Shown: positions 34,031 through 47,378 of the stretch, piece after piece
How the letters are laid out: every line of letters starts with the position of its first letter
Numbering within the stretch: the stretch's first letter is position 1
Origin: Chalara sp. BL73
Lineage: Eukaryota; Ascomycota; Leotiomycetes; Helotiales
Length of the DNA stretch: 64,000 nucleotides
Reading direction: 5' to 3'
Assembly (NCBI GenBank): GCA_918026815.1
Contig: CAKJVC010000246.1
Location: forward strand, 186,001-250,000
Translations under genes and position numbers: made by a program
The notes under the pieces: model-generated
Told to the model about the DNA's origin: nothing
Databases searched by the model: none
What the model saw: only the letters and a program-made list of their open reading frames with translations

Positions 34031-35066
34031 GATAATTTTCACTCTACTTGTGTTTTCTTTCTTTCTTTCTTTAAAGCTTCCTCGTTCTGAAATATCTACT
34101 CATACCTGGCTGATGTCAGAGGTTGCGACAAATTATGATAGAAGATCTCAAATGCCCTTCTATGAGTCGATGCTAGAGCTTTAATTATCGGAATCTTAGT
34201 TGAGTACCAATGATGGGTATCCAGTATGGCTATCCTTCGGATCATGTGGGGATAGAGTCGGGTAGATTGTGAATCGATACAGCCTCCTTAAAAGGAGCAA
34301 AAGTATGGCTGTGGTTGGCCAAGCGAATTTTGAATGTGCGCAAGGATGCCGATCAGGAATGAGGCATATGATATTTCCATAATTCCAAGTCCTTCGTTGG
34401 AAGGTTGGTGTGATCGAGGTGTGTTGCAAGGCGCATGCTGGTTGGCGGTGATCTATATACAAATAAGAGTATTTTGAAGAGATTTTTATCGTATATTGCT
34501 GTTGTGGGAAGGGAAGAAGTCCCAATATTCCTTTCAACTAATCCAAACACAGAGGATAACCCACTTATACGTCAAAACCTTCATATTTCGATATATCGTG
34601 CAACAGAGTGGCGGAAGGGCAGATGAGAGCAGGTTATAGGAAGCAATGGAAAATACATCTAAATCGCACTCCTCATTAACTAATAACACACCTGTCGATG
34701 CTCACCAAACAAGCCGACTTCATTAACAGGTTACTACGTAGTGAGTTTTATGATTGGTGAGGGGGCGGTCGCATATCAACTCTCTCCTGATGCATTAAGA
34801 TATTACAGGTGCATACAACTAAATGGTATGCACATGCAGGATTGTTAGAATATGTAGGTACGCGAACCAATCAATCACTCGATCACAACCAACACAACGA
34901 CACAACCCTACATCAAACACCCTCTTGTAGGGAGTCATAGCAACACTTACTACCAGCTCCCAGCCTTCCAATTGTCGATCTCAGCATAGCTCTTCTAAAC
35001 ACATAATTGTAAATTGTATATTCTCCAAAACTTTCTCAATCACAGTCATAATCCTGTGTCAATAAA
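34031..35066. other. Intergenic region with a short (TTTC)n tract
   Basis: No gene seen. A TTTC microsatellite lies at 34053-34072. It contains the upstream region of the FAD oxidase gene. Confidence 0.5.
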
Positions 35067-36618
35067 ATGTCCTCCGACAGCTCTCAAATCTATAGCACTA
35101 TGGCTAACGTCCTCACTACCTCAAAAGTCTTGCTTCCGGGTAGTGAAGAATACAGAACTAGCAACAGCTCCTACTTCACTGCATTCGGAAATGAGATCCA
35201 GCCATCCCACATCGCCAAACCCACGAGTGTGAAAGAGGTTTCCGAGCTGATTCAAGCATTGTATCCACTTCTTGCTCGAGGAGAGTTCCAGATCGCCATT
35301 CGAGGTGGAGGTCACACTCCTTATGGAAGCAGTGCCAACATTGAGAGTGGAGTGACGGTCGATATACGTGGCCTTAAAGGTATCAGTCTGAGCAAAGACA
35401 AGTCGATTGTTGAGATAGCTGCTGGTGAAACATGGACCTCAGTCTATACTGAGCTTGAAAAGCATGGTTTGACTACGGCGGGCGGGCGGGTCGGAAGGGT
35501 AGGGGTTAGTGGATTTATTCTTGGAGGCAAATCACCCCCATATACAATATAAAAACCAAACATCTAACTCATGGCAAGGTGGACTCTCCCTATACTCAAC
35601 TAGCCGTGGGTTTGCATGCGACTCTGTAGTCGAATTTGAGGTCGTCCTCGCATCAGGAGCGATTGTCCATGCTAACGCGCAGGAGAACCCCGATCTCTGG
35701 TTTGCATTGAAAGGCGGCCTGAATAACTTTGGAGTCGTCACCTCCTTCAAGATGAAGACATTCGAGAGCGGCAACATTTGGGGTGGGGCTACATACTACT
35801 TGCCAGGCACTTTTCCTAAAGTTCTTCAAGGTGCTTGTGATCTTGTAAATACGGAGATCGATGAGAACACACATATAATGTGCAGTGTCGGTTACGGCTA
35901 CGGACAGCAGATAGTGATATGCTTGATGTGGCATACCAAAGGAGTCGAGAATGCCCCCTCCCTCCAACGATTCACATCGATCCAGCCGCAAGTCGCGCAG
36001 ATGAATACTATGCGAACCTCGACACACATTGGTTTCTGTAATGAATTGTCGAATTTCACAGCGGATGGTTCTAGGTAAGTTGGGTCTCAAAGAATGAGTG
36101 AGCTGGATGCTTATGGAGAACACAGACAGTTTTACGCGTCGCTTACGATTCGCCCTGATCCTGCTTTAATGACCGCTTTCCACGATAAATGGCAAGAGAC
36201 ACTTGCTACCCTTAAGGACACAGAAGGATTTTTATTTGCATTCGGCTTCCAGCCTTTGGCTAAATCTCTCCTTGAACACTCGGCATCGGCAGGCGGCAAT
36301 GCAAAAGGTTTGACTCCCCGCGATGGTCCTCTGTTCATCGTTCTCCTCAACCCAGTTTGGACGTCCCCAGCGGATGATGACAAAGTCACCACCGGAGTGA
36401 CGAACCTCCTAGCAGAGTTCAGAAGACTTGCAAGTGAGCAGGGTCTGCTTCATCCTTACATCTTCACGAATTACGCCTACAAGACAGAAGATATTTTCAA
36501 GGGGTATGGTGAGGATAGCCTGAGAAAATTGAAGGAGGTAGCCAAGGCATATGATCCAGAGGGAATCTTTCAGAAGGGTGTACCAGGTGGTTTCAAAATT
36601 TCCAACAGCAGTCTCTGA
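35067..36618 (+). CDS. FAD-linked oxidoreductase, FAD_binding_4/BBE type
   Basis: Exons 35067-35526, 35579-36074 and 36126-36618 give 482 residues. The first intron begins with GC rather than GT (35527-35578, GCAAAT ... CAAG) and is needed to join GFILGG to GLSLYSTSRG. The second, 36075-36125, is a normal GTAAGT-AG intron. The FAD-binding domain (residues about 45-185) has the covalent-flavin motif RGGGHTPYGS and GRVGVSGF. The second Cys attachment found in bicovalent members is not evident. C-terminal YDPEGIFQKGVPGGFK is the BBE domain. Such enzymes oxidise sugars, alkaloids or secondary metabolites; substrate unknown. The start may be Met 35067 or Met 35100. No secretion signal is obvious. 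The dead P450 lies upstream on the other strand, which hints at a former metabolic gene pair. Confidence 0.9.
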
Positions 36619-37787
36619 AGGAGCAAAGGCTACTCCAATTCGGTTGCTGTTAAATCCTAATCGTTCATAAAACTCTAACAATCAAAATGGATTAACTTTT
36701 TGGCTTGCTCATTGTGCTGCTGATATTAGTTAAAAAGGTTTACCTATGGCCGAGTCAACGAAGATACTTAAGCCTGGTTTACTTGCCCTATCTGATCCAC
36801 ACTGCTTTATTCTTAGCTTCGTGAGCGTATATCTTCACCGTCAGGCGACTAGCTGGGGAGTTATTTTATTCTTGGGGGCACTTACATCGGTACTAATTCT
36901 AAAGCCGCTTAAATCACTGTCGGTAACGATGCTGAGTGTTTCTAGCTCGAGAAGTAGCTTATTGGCGACTTCGAGACGATCTCAAAATGCGTCGTAATCT
37001 AGGGCTAGCGTTTAATTATAGAAGTCCGAAGCGTTAGAGCATGAATATTACATTAATGACGCCAGGGAAGGCATTTTTCGAGGCAAGTAAACCTCTGATC
37101 TCAGATAATAGCTTGCTGATTGCTAAATTTATTTAGCCTCTAGAAACTTCGATGTTAAGCTTGATCCACAGTATAAGGTTCCAAAATACGAATGCAGGCC
37201 AGTACCACCAGTAGCAAAAACTGTTGCGTTAACAATTGCTTTTCTTCGGTAATATTTATTTCCTTGAGTGATATGGCCTGTTAGAGGGAACTACAGGTGA
37301 GGGGACATTCGGCCTCTTTAAGCTGATAAAGGCACCGGCTCAGTACGGCTTTTTGTGTCGTTTGCCATGAATCATATTATGGTTCATATTGCACAAAACT
37401 ATGATTCCAGTTAGTCGACAAGAAGGGCCAGACTACTATGAATTGGTGAACGTGGAATCTACCCAGACTAGGCGTCAAGGTTTATTTCAAGCCTCGGGTA
37501 TGGAGATGATTGTTTGGGGTGAACTTTAAAAGTGTTAAAGTTTATTTAAATATTATGAGTGCATTCAGCCACATGAAGTACATCAGAGCCATTAATAGAA
37601 TCAGCTTATTTAGTTCACAATAAAAGGAATTTGCTCCGCTAATTAAGCCAAGCTAGATTTGCTTATACTGCTACATGCTAGCTAATCAATACCCGCATTA
37701 GGTAAGCCCCTGAGCCGGTACCACACCTGATACGTAGCAAAACACAAACAAAATACCGCAGTCGCGTATCTTGATATCCGCATTAAA
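36619..37787. other. Intergenic region
   Basis: Moderately AT-rich, with no recognised gene or repeat. Confidence 0.5.
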
Positions 37788-38807
37788 TTACTGACTTAGC
37801 TCTTTCAGGACGTCGAGCCTTGTGCCAGTCTGTACCCCCATATCCTGTTCAATAGTTAATGTTCCAGACTAGAGCAACAAGATCCACATTTTATGACTTG
37901 ACTCACCAACAATGATGAAGGCATAAACGTTATCGAGAACTTCACCATTCCAGCACTCCATCCCCGCCAAATCTTCCCGGTACTCCCCTTTAAGATATCC
38001 GCAGTGACCTTTTTCGCGAACTCCATAGCGTCTGATCTCTTTGCACCGTCGTTTCCTTGTGCTCGTTCGAAAATCGTGCTCTCGATTGGGGCGTACCGAG
38101 AACCGTCGGGTAGTTTAAGCTCTTTGAAGTGAGTTTGAACGTTAGTTTTGACGGCACCGACTACAATGCACAAGACCTTGACGCCGAAGGGTGCAAGTTC
38201 GAGGCGTAGAGTGTCTGCTAATATTTCCTCGGATCGTTTCGATGCTGCATATGTTCCTAATGAATTTTTCAGCATCTAGAGAAAAGCCCTCGGTAATACG
38301 AAAGGTATTAAGTGGTGGACAGTGGGAATATATTCAGTATGAAACAATTATCTAAGGTTCCTCCTTACCTTGGTAGGGTGTGTTAAGATATCCAGCTACA
38401 GACACAACAAAAACGACCGTCCCTTTCGCCTCAATGAGCAGCGCAGAAAAGGCCTTGGTGACCGCTAACGGTCCCCAAACATTAATATCAAACAGTTCCT
38501 TAGCAGCCTCGATATCTTCGTCCAGTATAGGCATATAGCGATTACGCCCAGCATTGTTAATCAGGCATGTGAGGGAACCCCCTGTTTCCTTGTGGACGGC
38601 ATCCACAGCGGCTTGAATCTGGTCTGTTTTCATCACATCTAATGCCAATAACTTGACGTTCTCAAGATTTTGGAGTTGTGACATTTTTGCTATTTCGCGG
38701 GCTGTCGCGAAAACAAGGAAGCCATTTTGTTGGAAACAGAGTGCGAGAGCAGCCCCGATGCCACCGTCACTACAACCGGTGATGAGTACAGAGCCTGCTA
38801 AAGCCAT
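37788..38807 (-). CDS. Short-chain dehydrogenase/reductase, AYR1-like
   Basis: Three exons, 38807-38369, 38256-37907 and 37844-37788, give 281 residues. The intron 38257-38368 is long (112 bases); its acceptor before GGAACA restores PYQ|GTYAASK. The intron 37845-37906 replaces an otherwise unlikely Cys-rich tail by DMGVQTGTRLDVLKELSQ, which fits the family end. Visible motifs are the NAD(P)-binding ITGCSDGGIG (residues 9-18), LINNAG (82-87) and catalytic Tyr149 and Lys153 in YAASK, with Ser at VSVAGYL. The overall pattern resembles fungal 1-acyl-dihydroxyacetone-phosphate reductases and related SDRs. The exact substrate is inference. It appears intact. Confidence 0.88.
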
Positions 38808-41445
38808 CCTGACCTTTTGAAATGGAAGAACAGAGTCGAAGATAACCGTAGTCTTGCTAACATGGTAGCATATTTTTGAGGGGCTGCTTGATATGATATG
38901 ACTCGCTACAGTGTTTAGTGATCCAACTCATGTCTTGTTTCTCTTCGCCAATACATACACGCCTGAAATTGTAGAAGGGATAATCGCCAGAAATCTTGTC
39001 CCGTGCCATCCCAGTATTTACTTTAGGTTACATCCCACAAGCTGGCATTTCGCGTATCACAATATGCCGTAATATTACGCAGGGATTAGATATTTGAGCC
39101 AGTCCAAAGGTGATTTGCAAAATACAACCAACATTTGCAACACAATGCAGCCAATAGGTTCTGTTGTATTTGATTAATATTCATTACAGCGACAGCGATT
39201 TGAATCCTTTGAAATGTTGGTTATTTCTCCCGTGGCAGGGATGTCAAAGGATTGTTTGCCGTGTTAGTTTACAACTTTGTAATCTTTCAATACAAAGATT
39301 TTATAATCTAATTATACTTTATTGGAGCTTTCAGCTCTTAACCCTAAGTAAGATTATAAATACAAGCCCATTAAGCCTGACATCTGTTTGGCTTGTCTCT
39401 AGATATTACTTTTCTAGGGTCTTTTGTTAGGATACTTGCTCAGCAAGGTTACGCAATACTATCATCCCAGGCATGCTATCTGTTTCTGTTACGTTGCATA
39501 GCATGCACTGTGCCTGAAGGTAGCACAGTCTCACTGCATGGGGTTTTGGCATGGGCCAAACGTAAGCTCATAATTTATAATGCTCTGTAGATAAATTGGC
39601 AGGAGTGTACAAGAGCGAATCTGAAAAAATATAAACATTATCAACATTACCTAACTGGTTAAATAAATTCTATAACCTTAAAGTCACTTGCGTATAATAT
39701 ATATATTTTACCACCCTAACAGTTTAGGTGATGGTTCTCAATCTTTTGTCCACTATTAAAGAATTTACCATATTTTAGCCTAATTGATGTGATTTTTTGT
39801 GCAGTCGTGTTTTTATTTCGAAACAGTAATTACAACTTCTTAGCCTGGCTATTTCCACACATATAGCAGTGGTTCAGTAGCAGTAGTTGTAAAAGTAAGT
39901 GGAAGAACCATCTTTCCATGTTGAGACCATGCTTCCATGCATGAGGACAAAGTATGCGATCGGATAGGATATCGGATCATTGCCGCGTTGCCCTACTTGA
40001 ACTCTAGTTAGCCATGTTGTAAACACAAGGCTTTGCGCCTCACCCATATGATATGCTTAAGTAGCGCTATTCCCCTGGGCTCTTGTCAAGCACCAAGTCC
40101 TTGGATAGTTCGTCGAACACTCTTGTGATCGAGGATCGAATTCACGAGTCGATAAGCAGTAAGGCTAGATAAATGGTATACCGGGCACCCAATTGCAAGA
40201 TATAATTACGGGGCAAAAGAGGTTGTCCATGCACAATGGCTTGGTGATGAAATAGATGATCACGCGTGATCTCAAGACGTGTTGGCTTTAGTTCTTGAAC
40301 CTTCTGAACACAGCAGTGGCAATATGTTAAGACAGGAGTCAATTCTAAGCTGCTTGAGATTTCTTTGACGAAAGGTTCGACTCTCGCGGCTGTTCAGCAC
40401 TCTTAATATGCTACATATACAAGGTCGGAGAAATTATAAAGTTCTGGATCAATGCTATATAGCTGACCACATGCATGGGTATGGATGCAAATCCTCATCA
40501 GAAACTCAAGCTAATACTTTTCGGGTCAATTATGCAAGAATCTCAGCCAATGGTGATTCGTGTAGAAGGCTCGTGTTTTTCAAGCACCTCGAGAAGCCGG
40601 CTCCGCAGTTCAACCAATAAACCCTCCACAACCTTCACCTTATTATTATCTCTCAAGCCACTTCTCAGGATCTCGTATACTTTATCATCGTCATTGCCGT
40701 CGCCCCTCACTGCATCCTCCCTCTTCAGCTCGTATTGCCATATCTGGCCATTAAATCTTGATAAAAGCTTTCCAGGTGCGAGAAACTATGACCTATCGGT
40801 CTGGAGGCCTTTATTAAAAGCACAGCAGGCAACTGAAATCTTGATGATCCTCCTATTCAATATTGGCAATACACCAGGGAAATAGCATAAGAAAGCTCAC
40901 TAAATGTTCCTATGGCCAATTCAGTTTTCTTTTTAAGCCGTCCCATCAATTCTATAACACGTATTGCAGATGCTTGAGATTACGTGTTTGCTCAGTTGAA
41001 GGAAGTTGCTGAGAGAGGGCTCCGAAGATATCTAGCTGAGCCGTAGTTCATCAAAACAGTTGTTGAGGGGTTTCCTTCACTCATTCTTAGGCTTTTCTTG
41101 GATGTGCAGAGGAAGGAAGACTACAGTTAGTAATATTGTGGAGATTTGATAGCCTTCCTAGTACAGAAAACTCTAGCGACCTTTGTTTCGAACAAAGGTT
41201 TCAAGTATCAGTAATTGTGCCAAAGTATTTCTGCTTTCGATAGAATACAACTCCAGCAAAGGGGAGGGACATGAAACATGATATCCAGATTTAACTGCAA
41301 AACAGCTACTCATTGATAAAATCTATCTTAATCTATAATTCGGATAGTTCAGAAACGAAATGCAAAGATAGAAAGTACATGAACAATAGATAAAGAAACT
41401 CGTTCATCACACCATCGTTTCCCCGACATTACCACATCTAATAAC
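38808..41445. other. Long intergenic region, 2.6 kb
   Basis: No intact gene. An AT-rich stretch lies at 39600-39830. A minus-strand frame without ATG at about 40790-40555 reads like coding sequence (GKLLSRFNGQIWQYELK ... LLEVLEKHEPSTRITIG) for roughly 75 codons and could be a gene remnant; I do not recognise it. Confidence 0.4.
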
Positions 41446-43629
41446 TCACTTCGCTCTCCCAGAATAACTCACTTCTCGGCTCCGCGGCAGGCTTTTTGTT
41501 TCCTCTAATTCTCGATCACCATTCGTGACGCTCCCATTCATGCTCTGAATCTCGAGGACTCCATCACCCCTCTTCCACGGCCATGCTTTGGCTCCGTCAT
41601 GCTTTACCTTCTTCCCCACTCTAATGAACCAAGGTGGATTGCCGCCAGGCTTGACAGACCAGTACTCCGCATTATCCATGTCTGGAGGTTCGATTCTGTC
41701 TCCTGATGCCTTTTTAGTGAGATAAATGAGAATGTTTAAGGCCATGTAGCTAAAAAGACCTGCGATGAGGCCATATGAGACCGAATATGTAAACGGCATC
41801 GTAACAATGGTGATGAATGCCGGCAGCGCATCTCCGATATATACCCAGTTTATAAAGACCACTTGGCGCATCATCATGCATCCCACCAACATAAGGGTGC
41901 ACCCAGTCGCCCAAGGTGGAATCGAGGCAAAGATCGGGGCAAAGAAAAGAGAGATTAAAAAACAAGCGCCAGTAGTGATGGCAGTCAAGCCTGTGCGACC
42001 GCCTTCCGCAATTCCTGCACCTGATTCCACAAATGTGGTAACTGGAGAGCAGCCAAACAAGGAGCCGATGGAGATCAAGGCTGCATCACTGCAATATGCC
42101 AGGGTCGACCGTGGAAAGTCTCCACTCTCAGGATCTACCACCCCAGAGAAACGAGCCATGGAATAGAGTGTTGCGGAGGCATCGATGATATCGACGTAGA
42201 GGAACGTAAAAAGCGCGAGGATGAAGTGTCGATTAGCAGCAGAGATATTCCAGTCTTGAGCCACCAGGGTGTTTTTGATTGGATGAAAATAGATGATTCG
42301 TTTAAAGAAATCGAATTTTGCGTCTCCTTCGGTATTGTGTGGGAAATATGTAAAAGGAGTGTTACGACTAAAGCCAACATGTGAGTAACATGCAAATGTG
42401 GAAAGAAACGGCCTGTAATGCTCACTTACGGCCAAGAGAGAATAGATGTAATGGAAATTCCTATGATGATTGCTGCTTTAAACTTGTATGCCATGAGATA
42501 TGCCGTGAGGACGCCTCCACACATGATGCCTATCCACATCTCCATCAATTAGCCCAGCAATTTGCAAACACTAAGATAACTTACCGAGGGACTAGTCATC
42601 TTATGGCTTTTGCAGACCCCAAATTTATCTAAGTATTGAACTGGGCAGCCACCGATCCCTGTTGGTGTTGGATATGAGCCAGTCACTAAACCAATTCCAG
42701 CAGAGTATGACATCCCAATCATTGTGAGGAACATCCCAATGCCTACGCCACTGGCGCATTTGATGGATGAAGGAATGAGTTTGACTAGCCATTGGCGCAT
42801 ACCGAGGAGTGAAAGCGCAATGAAGATAAATCCTTCCACAAAGACTGCGGTAAGACCCAGACTATACGGCACCGATCCTGTTCCATGATACCCGACAACT
42901 TGGTAAGTAAAGTATGCATTCATGCCCATTCCCGGGCTTAATCGTCAGCACGGTTGCATGTGAAACAATGAGAGAACATACGCAACTGCTACAGGGAGGT
43001 TGGTCAAGAATCCAAAAACGATAGACGATATTCCGCCAACGGCAGCCGTAGCAGTGATCATATCGCGGCCGATTCCTATGATTGTAAATTATATGTATAG
43101 CTTCTAATAAGCTGAGAGCTCTCACCTATGAGACAAGAACTATATTGCATTTCTTCACATCCAACGTCCTTAAGATCTTGACAGACGCAAGTTGCGCCTG
43201 AATCCCGAAGGATAGAAGCCTTGGTATTTCAGTCGAGCATATATTGGAGTAGAGAAGTACTAACATTGACTGCAATAATCTAGCGACCATTAGAAACTTA
43301 TTAATTTGGCCAATTTATGTGGCCGCCAGACGTACATTTTGACTTACATAGGCCATGGTGAAGAATGTAGTAAGCCCTGCCCGGATCTCGTTGAAAAATT
43401 TAGAGCCCTTGCGTTCTTTTGGCTGGAAAAGTTAATAAAAAAAAAACTGCAATAAGTGATTTGTACCTACGTGTCCAGACCCGTCAAGACGAAATACTCG
43501 ACCAAATGTAGATTTTGAGACGTTCAGATCAAGGTTTCGAGTTGAATTCATAAATGATTCCATGGCCGATGAGATATAATTGCCCGACATCACATGGAAA
43601 AAACGTGGAATGACAGGAAAGTTAAACAT
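41446..43629 (-). CDS. azgA: Adenine/guanine permease, AzgA-like (NCS2-type transporter)
   Basis: Eight exons give 606 residues: 43629-43471, 43422-43348, 43279-43265, 43219-43126, 43075-42982, 42936-42585, 42539-42430 and 42367-41446. All seven introns are 45-68 bases, GT-AG and frame-consistent. Exon 3 is only 15 bases (IIAVN). The spliced protein runs [46 protein letters not shown]..., then GIGRDMITATAA, NLPVAVAPGMGMNAYFTYQVVG and GCSPVTTFVESGAGIAEGGRTG, which are the hallmarks of the AzgA proton-coupled purine transporter family with about 12-14 helices. It should import adenine, guanine or hypoxanthine at the plasma membrane. The cytosolic tail is polar. The start could be one of several Mets in exon 1. 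No lesion seen. Confidence 0.93.
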
Positions 43630-44481
43630 ATTGTTTTATAGAAAAGATGGTATATCAAAGTTTTATGAGATGATCTGGGAAGATATATTTTGAAGATCAA
43701 ATTTTATTGTCGTGTACCACCCTCGCGACCTCGAGTTTAAGAAGACATGATCCAGATCAGATCAAGTCGAGTGGCGGTAAGGGAAAGATACCCATTACTA
43801 TAGGTGATGCTGCCCCGACACTGACCCAATGTATCCTTAACTTCGAGATTATGGGATAAAGGATTGTAACAATAGTGGAGACGGCACTTCGCCAGCTGCG
43901 CGGATATGAGCTACTCCTGCATAAAGGCGTTCAACAGAAGCGGAGAAACATTAAGGAGGGAGATCGGTTTCGCAACACAACGCAAATCCAACGGACAATG
44001 ACATGCCGCAAGTGTAATGTTACCACAGCCAGAGGGGTGAGACAGGTCTAATGCAGATAGCGAAGGTCGGGACGTCAAGGCGTTTGAAGGGCAACCAATT
44101 GGCGAAGAAGAATGTGATCGGAATAAATGCATATATCTTTCCCGATTCCTGCCACTTACAGTTAATAAGGCTCGGCAGTTGCTGAGTCAAAATATCTGCT
44201 GCTGATTAGAAGCTATCCAAACGAAGCAACGTATTTTCTTGATAGATGTGCCTGAAAGCTCCTCCTATGGAAACACGTGTACAACTTTGGCTCCATCAGC
44301 CTCCCGCAGCGCGAAATTCTCTGCACCAATCCAGGCATTGTGACCATTATTTGTGGTCTTCGACTCCTGTACGACGATGAAGAAGCTTGACCTTCTCTCG
44401 CCAAGCTCGTGCAGTGTGGGCTTGTGTTCAGAGATTTCTCCAAGCTTCCTCCCCGCTGATATATTGTATTACCACCAGAGT
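43630..44481. other. Intergenic region upstream of the permease gene
   Basis: No gene recognised. It ends at the target duplication of a small repeat element. Confidence 0.5.
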
Positions 44482-44486
44482 GCCTG

Positions 44487-44656
44487 TGTGAAACGGCCAA
44501 GCCTATTGGTCAGATTTTGCCTAGTCGGTCTTGGCATCAGGACCCCTATTTTCTTCACTCTAGATAGTTGATTCTATTAGCTCTACAATCAATATCATAT
44601 GCCCTATTCTACAACCTATTTTGTGATACAATTATCTTCTATCACGCCGTTTGACA
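44487..44656 (+). mobile_element. 170-base non-autonomous element with TIRs (copy 1)
   Basis: Starts TGTGAAACGGC and ends GCCGTTTGACA, an 11-base inverted repeat with one mismatch. Flanked by the 5-base duplication GCCTG (44482-44486 and 44657-44661). The interior, including CCAAGCCTATTGGTCAGATT and GATTCTATTAGCTCTACAAT, is shared with 54655-54823. It could be a MITE or a very short solo LTR (TG...CA ends, 5-base duplication). No coding capacity. Confidence 0.75.
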
Positions 44657-44661
44657 GCCTG

Positions 44662-45370
44662 CTTCTTCCATTTACGGGTAGCAGAACAATTGGTAGGTAG
44701 CAAAAGTACAAATGAAGTGGTCGAATAAGAATGGATTGCCTTGGAAGCAGTAGAGGCGAAAATGATGAAATAGATGGAAGTGGAGAAGATGTTGATCTTA
44801 AGACATAGCATGGCAGGCCAGAATAGATTTCCGGCTCCTTCTATTTCAGGGTAAGTGAGTTGGTGCGCAAAATTCAGGATGCGGCAGGGCAAGGCTATTT
44901 CCAGCGTTGACTGAACAGTCTTCTTTTCGGCTTCGTGTCTCCTCCACCTTCCGTACTTTCATGTCGCACAAGCTCACCGCTATCTCTGCTTCTCTTGGAA
45001 GTTTATTGTTTGGTGCTATGACCATGTCAGTTTTGTTGCAAGCCATTGGCTTTTTCGTTCCGGCGCGGACACCTGCATAATCATTTCGGGTGCCTAGAGA
45101 GGAGAAATAATGGCATGCACGAAGGAAATTCAGTAGTACTGAGGAGATACCTTCAAACTAGGGGAATGGGAAGGGCTTGAGCACCAATCGAAAGTACCTA
45201 TACCATACTGCCATGTGGAAGAGACAGCTTTTCTCCTGCCTAAAATCTCGTGGAATATGACAATTCACAAACGCGAGACGCACAATTTGAATCTATCTGC
45301 CTTTGAAACATTATATCTTGTTGATTTTTTAAATATTTGAAAATTTTTTCCGCACGCTGACTTCGACGCA
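44662..45370. other. Intergenic region upstream of the methyltransferase-like gene
   Basis: No gene recognised. Confidence 0.5.
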
Positions 45371-47378
45371 ATGTTTGATGTCTCTTGGAACGACCCTTCA
45401 AAGGAAACTGTCGGCCAACGGAAACAGAGGAAAGGAAGCCAGACTAGTGGGGTCTCACGGGGTTCTTCTGTAAGGAGCTCACAATCGAGTGCTTCAAAAT
45501 CCTCTAAAAGTGGTGATTCGGCGCTTTCTATTCCAAATCAAACTCGGTTTGGCGGTTTTAGTTTATTCTCAGCAAGCAAGAAAGGAGACTTCGCAACAGG
45601 CAGCATCACTTCCCAAGAGCCTTTTCGAGCAGAAGCAGAGAAACATGCAAAACGACTATCGACATATAACCCCTCACAGGAGCTGGATACATGTCGCGAT
45701 TATCCAAGATGCGAAAGCACGGATAATGAGGGACATTCAGATGGTACGTTAACTTCACGTTTTGTCATATTAGTTTAATAACCTTCAGACTCCATATTTT
45801 CAGGACGGAGAGGCCGTGCAGGAAAGCCAAATTCCAACACAAACTCTACCTGGAGCGGCGCTTCTGACCAAGCTATAACTGGCCAGATAATCCAGCCGTT
45901 GAATGAAAATTCTTACATCACTCAGAGTACTGAAGTCACGCTATCAAGGCGCGACAACGAAGATGCATCGCAACACATTGCTACTGTTGTTCAGATCTCT
46001 TCTGCTGGCACAATTCCTGTTGAAATTGTTGACTCATCAAAATCGTGAGTTGATACATCCATTCTTTCGAGTGTCACTAATGGTATCTAGGTCCACACCA
46101 TCAGAAACTTTCGAATTTCCAGTCTCAAAGTCCCAGCTAGCACAGCAATCCTCTGGGCGAGTTCTCCGAGAAGATATTCAACTGAGTCCGAAAGGCTGGC
46201 CAATTGCCACCAGAAACCGGAAGGTAGACACTTGGCAACCGCCTGATACATGGGACTGTCCAACATCGCCCACACAAGATCGGATGCATCCTAAATCACC
46301 GACTGCGAAATCCTCACGAACCCGGAAATCTCCAGAAAGTAAGCCAGCTACTACGGACTTAACTCATCTTCGACGAAGCATACGCAGAATGGAAGCTGCA
46401 GGCTTCAAAATAATGTTGGAACGCCTGAAGGAAGAGTGGCAGGAAGTAGCTGATCCGTCTGTATACAGAGAACTGGAATTGGAGAAGCAATTATGGATGC
46501 TTTGTGCCGTACGAAGCTTGAACAAACAGGTGAAAACTGAGCGAACCCCCACGCCTTTCTTGGAAAACCCCTTAGGCTCGACCAAGGTGCTTTCGCTATA
46601 TGAAAACCATGGTTCGTATCCACCGCTGTGTTTACCTTTATCGCCCTAACAAATTCTAGCATCGGCTTCATTGTTGTCAGCACTCTTGGAAGGACCTGAA
46701 GTGCATCACTTCTCTCCTAACCCAGTCTCGCCGCGATCATTCCCAAATATTCATCCTTTGGCTGTGCCTAGCCCCACTGCCACCCTTCCATATGCCTCAA
46801 GCATCTTTTCTTCTATTCGCGCGCTTTCTTTATCGGTACAGCTCCCCGCCAGCTCTCTTCCTGGAGCTTTGAAAGAATGCCATCGTATAATGATCTCTGG
46901 CGGATCTTTACATCTGACAATTCTCGATCCATCACCAATCACTTCGACTCTCGGGCCGTGCCTGCGTACTTGGCTCGATAACTATTTGCTCCTCAATCTA
47001 GAACGACAATTTCGATGTATCAATCCTTCACGACTGTTTCCAATCTGGCTCACCGATGCTGGTCTGAGAGGAGAAGGTTCTACCATCACTACTGCGCGTT
47101 TCCTGGCCTGTCCTTTAGTAGGCCTCTGCAGCTCTCACAGCTCCGCGGACAATTTGCAGATGAAAGGGAATCTGCGGGACAGTCCTGTCGATGGCAAGCA
47201 AATATCACCCACCAAGCACGAGCTTCAGACTCAAGTAGGGCGTATGCTTTGGCGCGAATTATGGGGCTCGTTTGCGCAGGGCGAAAGATGGTGGTGGGAC
47301 GATGAAGCCATTGTCGAGGAATGCGAGCGCATGGGCACAGCCTGGGAGTACTCAATTATCGAGGCTATCAAAAGATGA
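45371..47378 (+). CDS. Methyltransferase-like fungal protein
   Basis: Exons 45371-45743, 45804-46044, 46091-46611 and 46660-47378 give 617 residues. The introns are 60, 46 and 48 bases, with donors GTACGT, GTGAGT and GTTCGT, and all keep frame. The first 350 residues are Ser/Thr-rich and low in structure, with a helical segment HLRRSIRRMEAAGFKIMLERL. The C-terminal exon holds IRALSLSVQLPASSLPGALK, ECHRIMISGGSLHLTILDPS and LRTWLDNYLLLNLERQFRCI. These resemble the second half of a class I SAM-dependent methyltransferase fold (the part after the acidic loop, L-x-E-C-x-R-(I/V)-(L/M)-x-x-G-G). No clear GxGxG motif was found in the first half, so the fold may be degenerate and activity is uncertain. 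Function unknown. Confidence 0.72.

Noticed and set aside
40475..40885. 136-codon plus-strand frame
   Set aside because: Ser/Leu-rich and unsupported; the opposite strand reads more like coding sequence but lacks a start.
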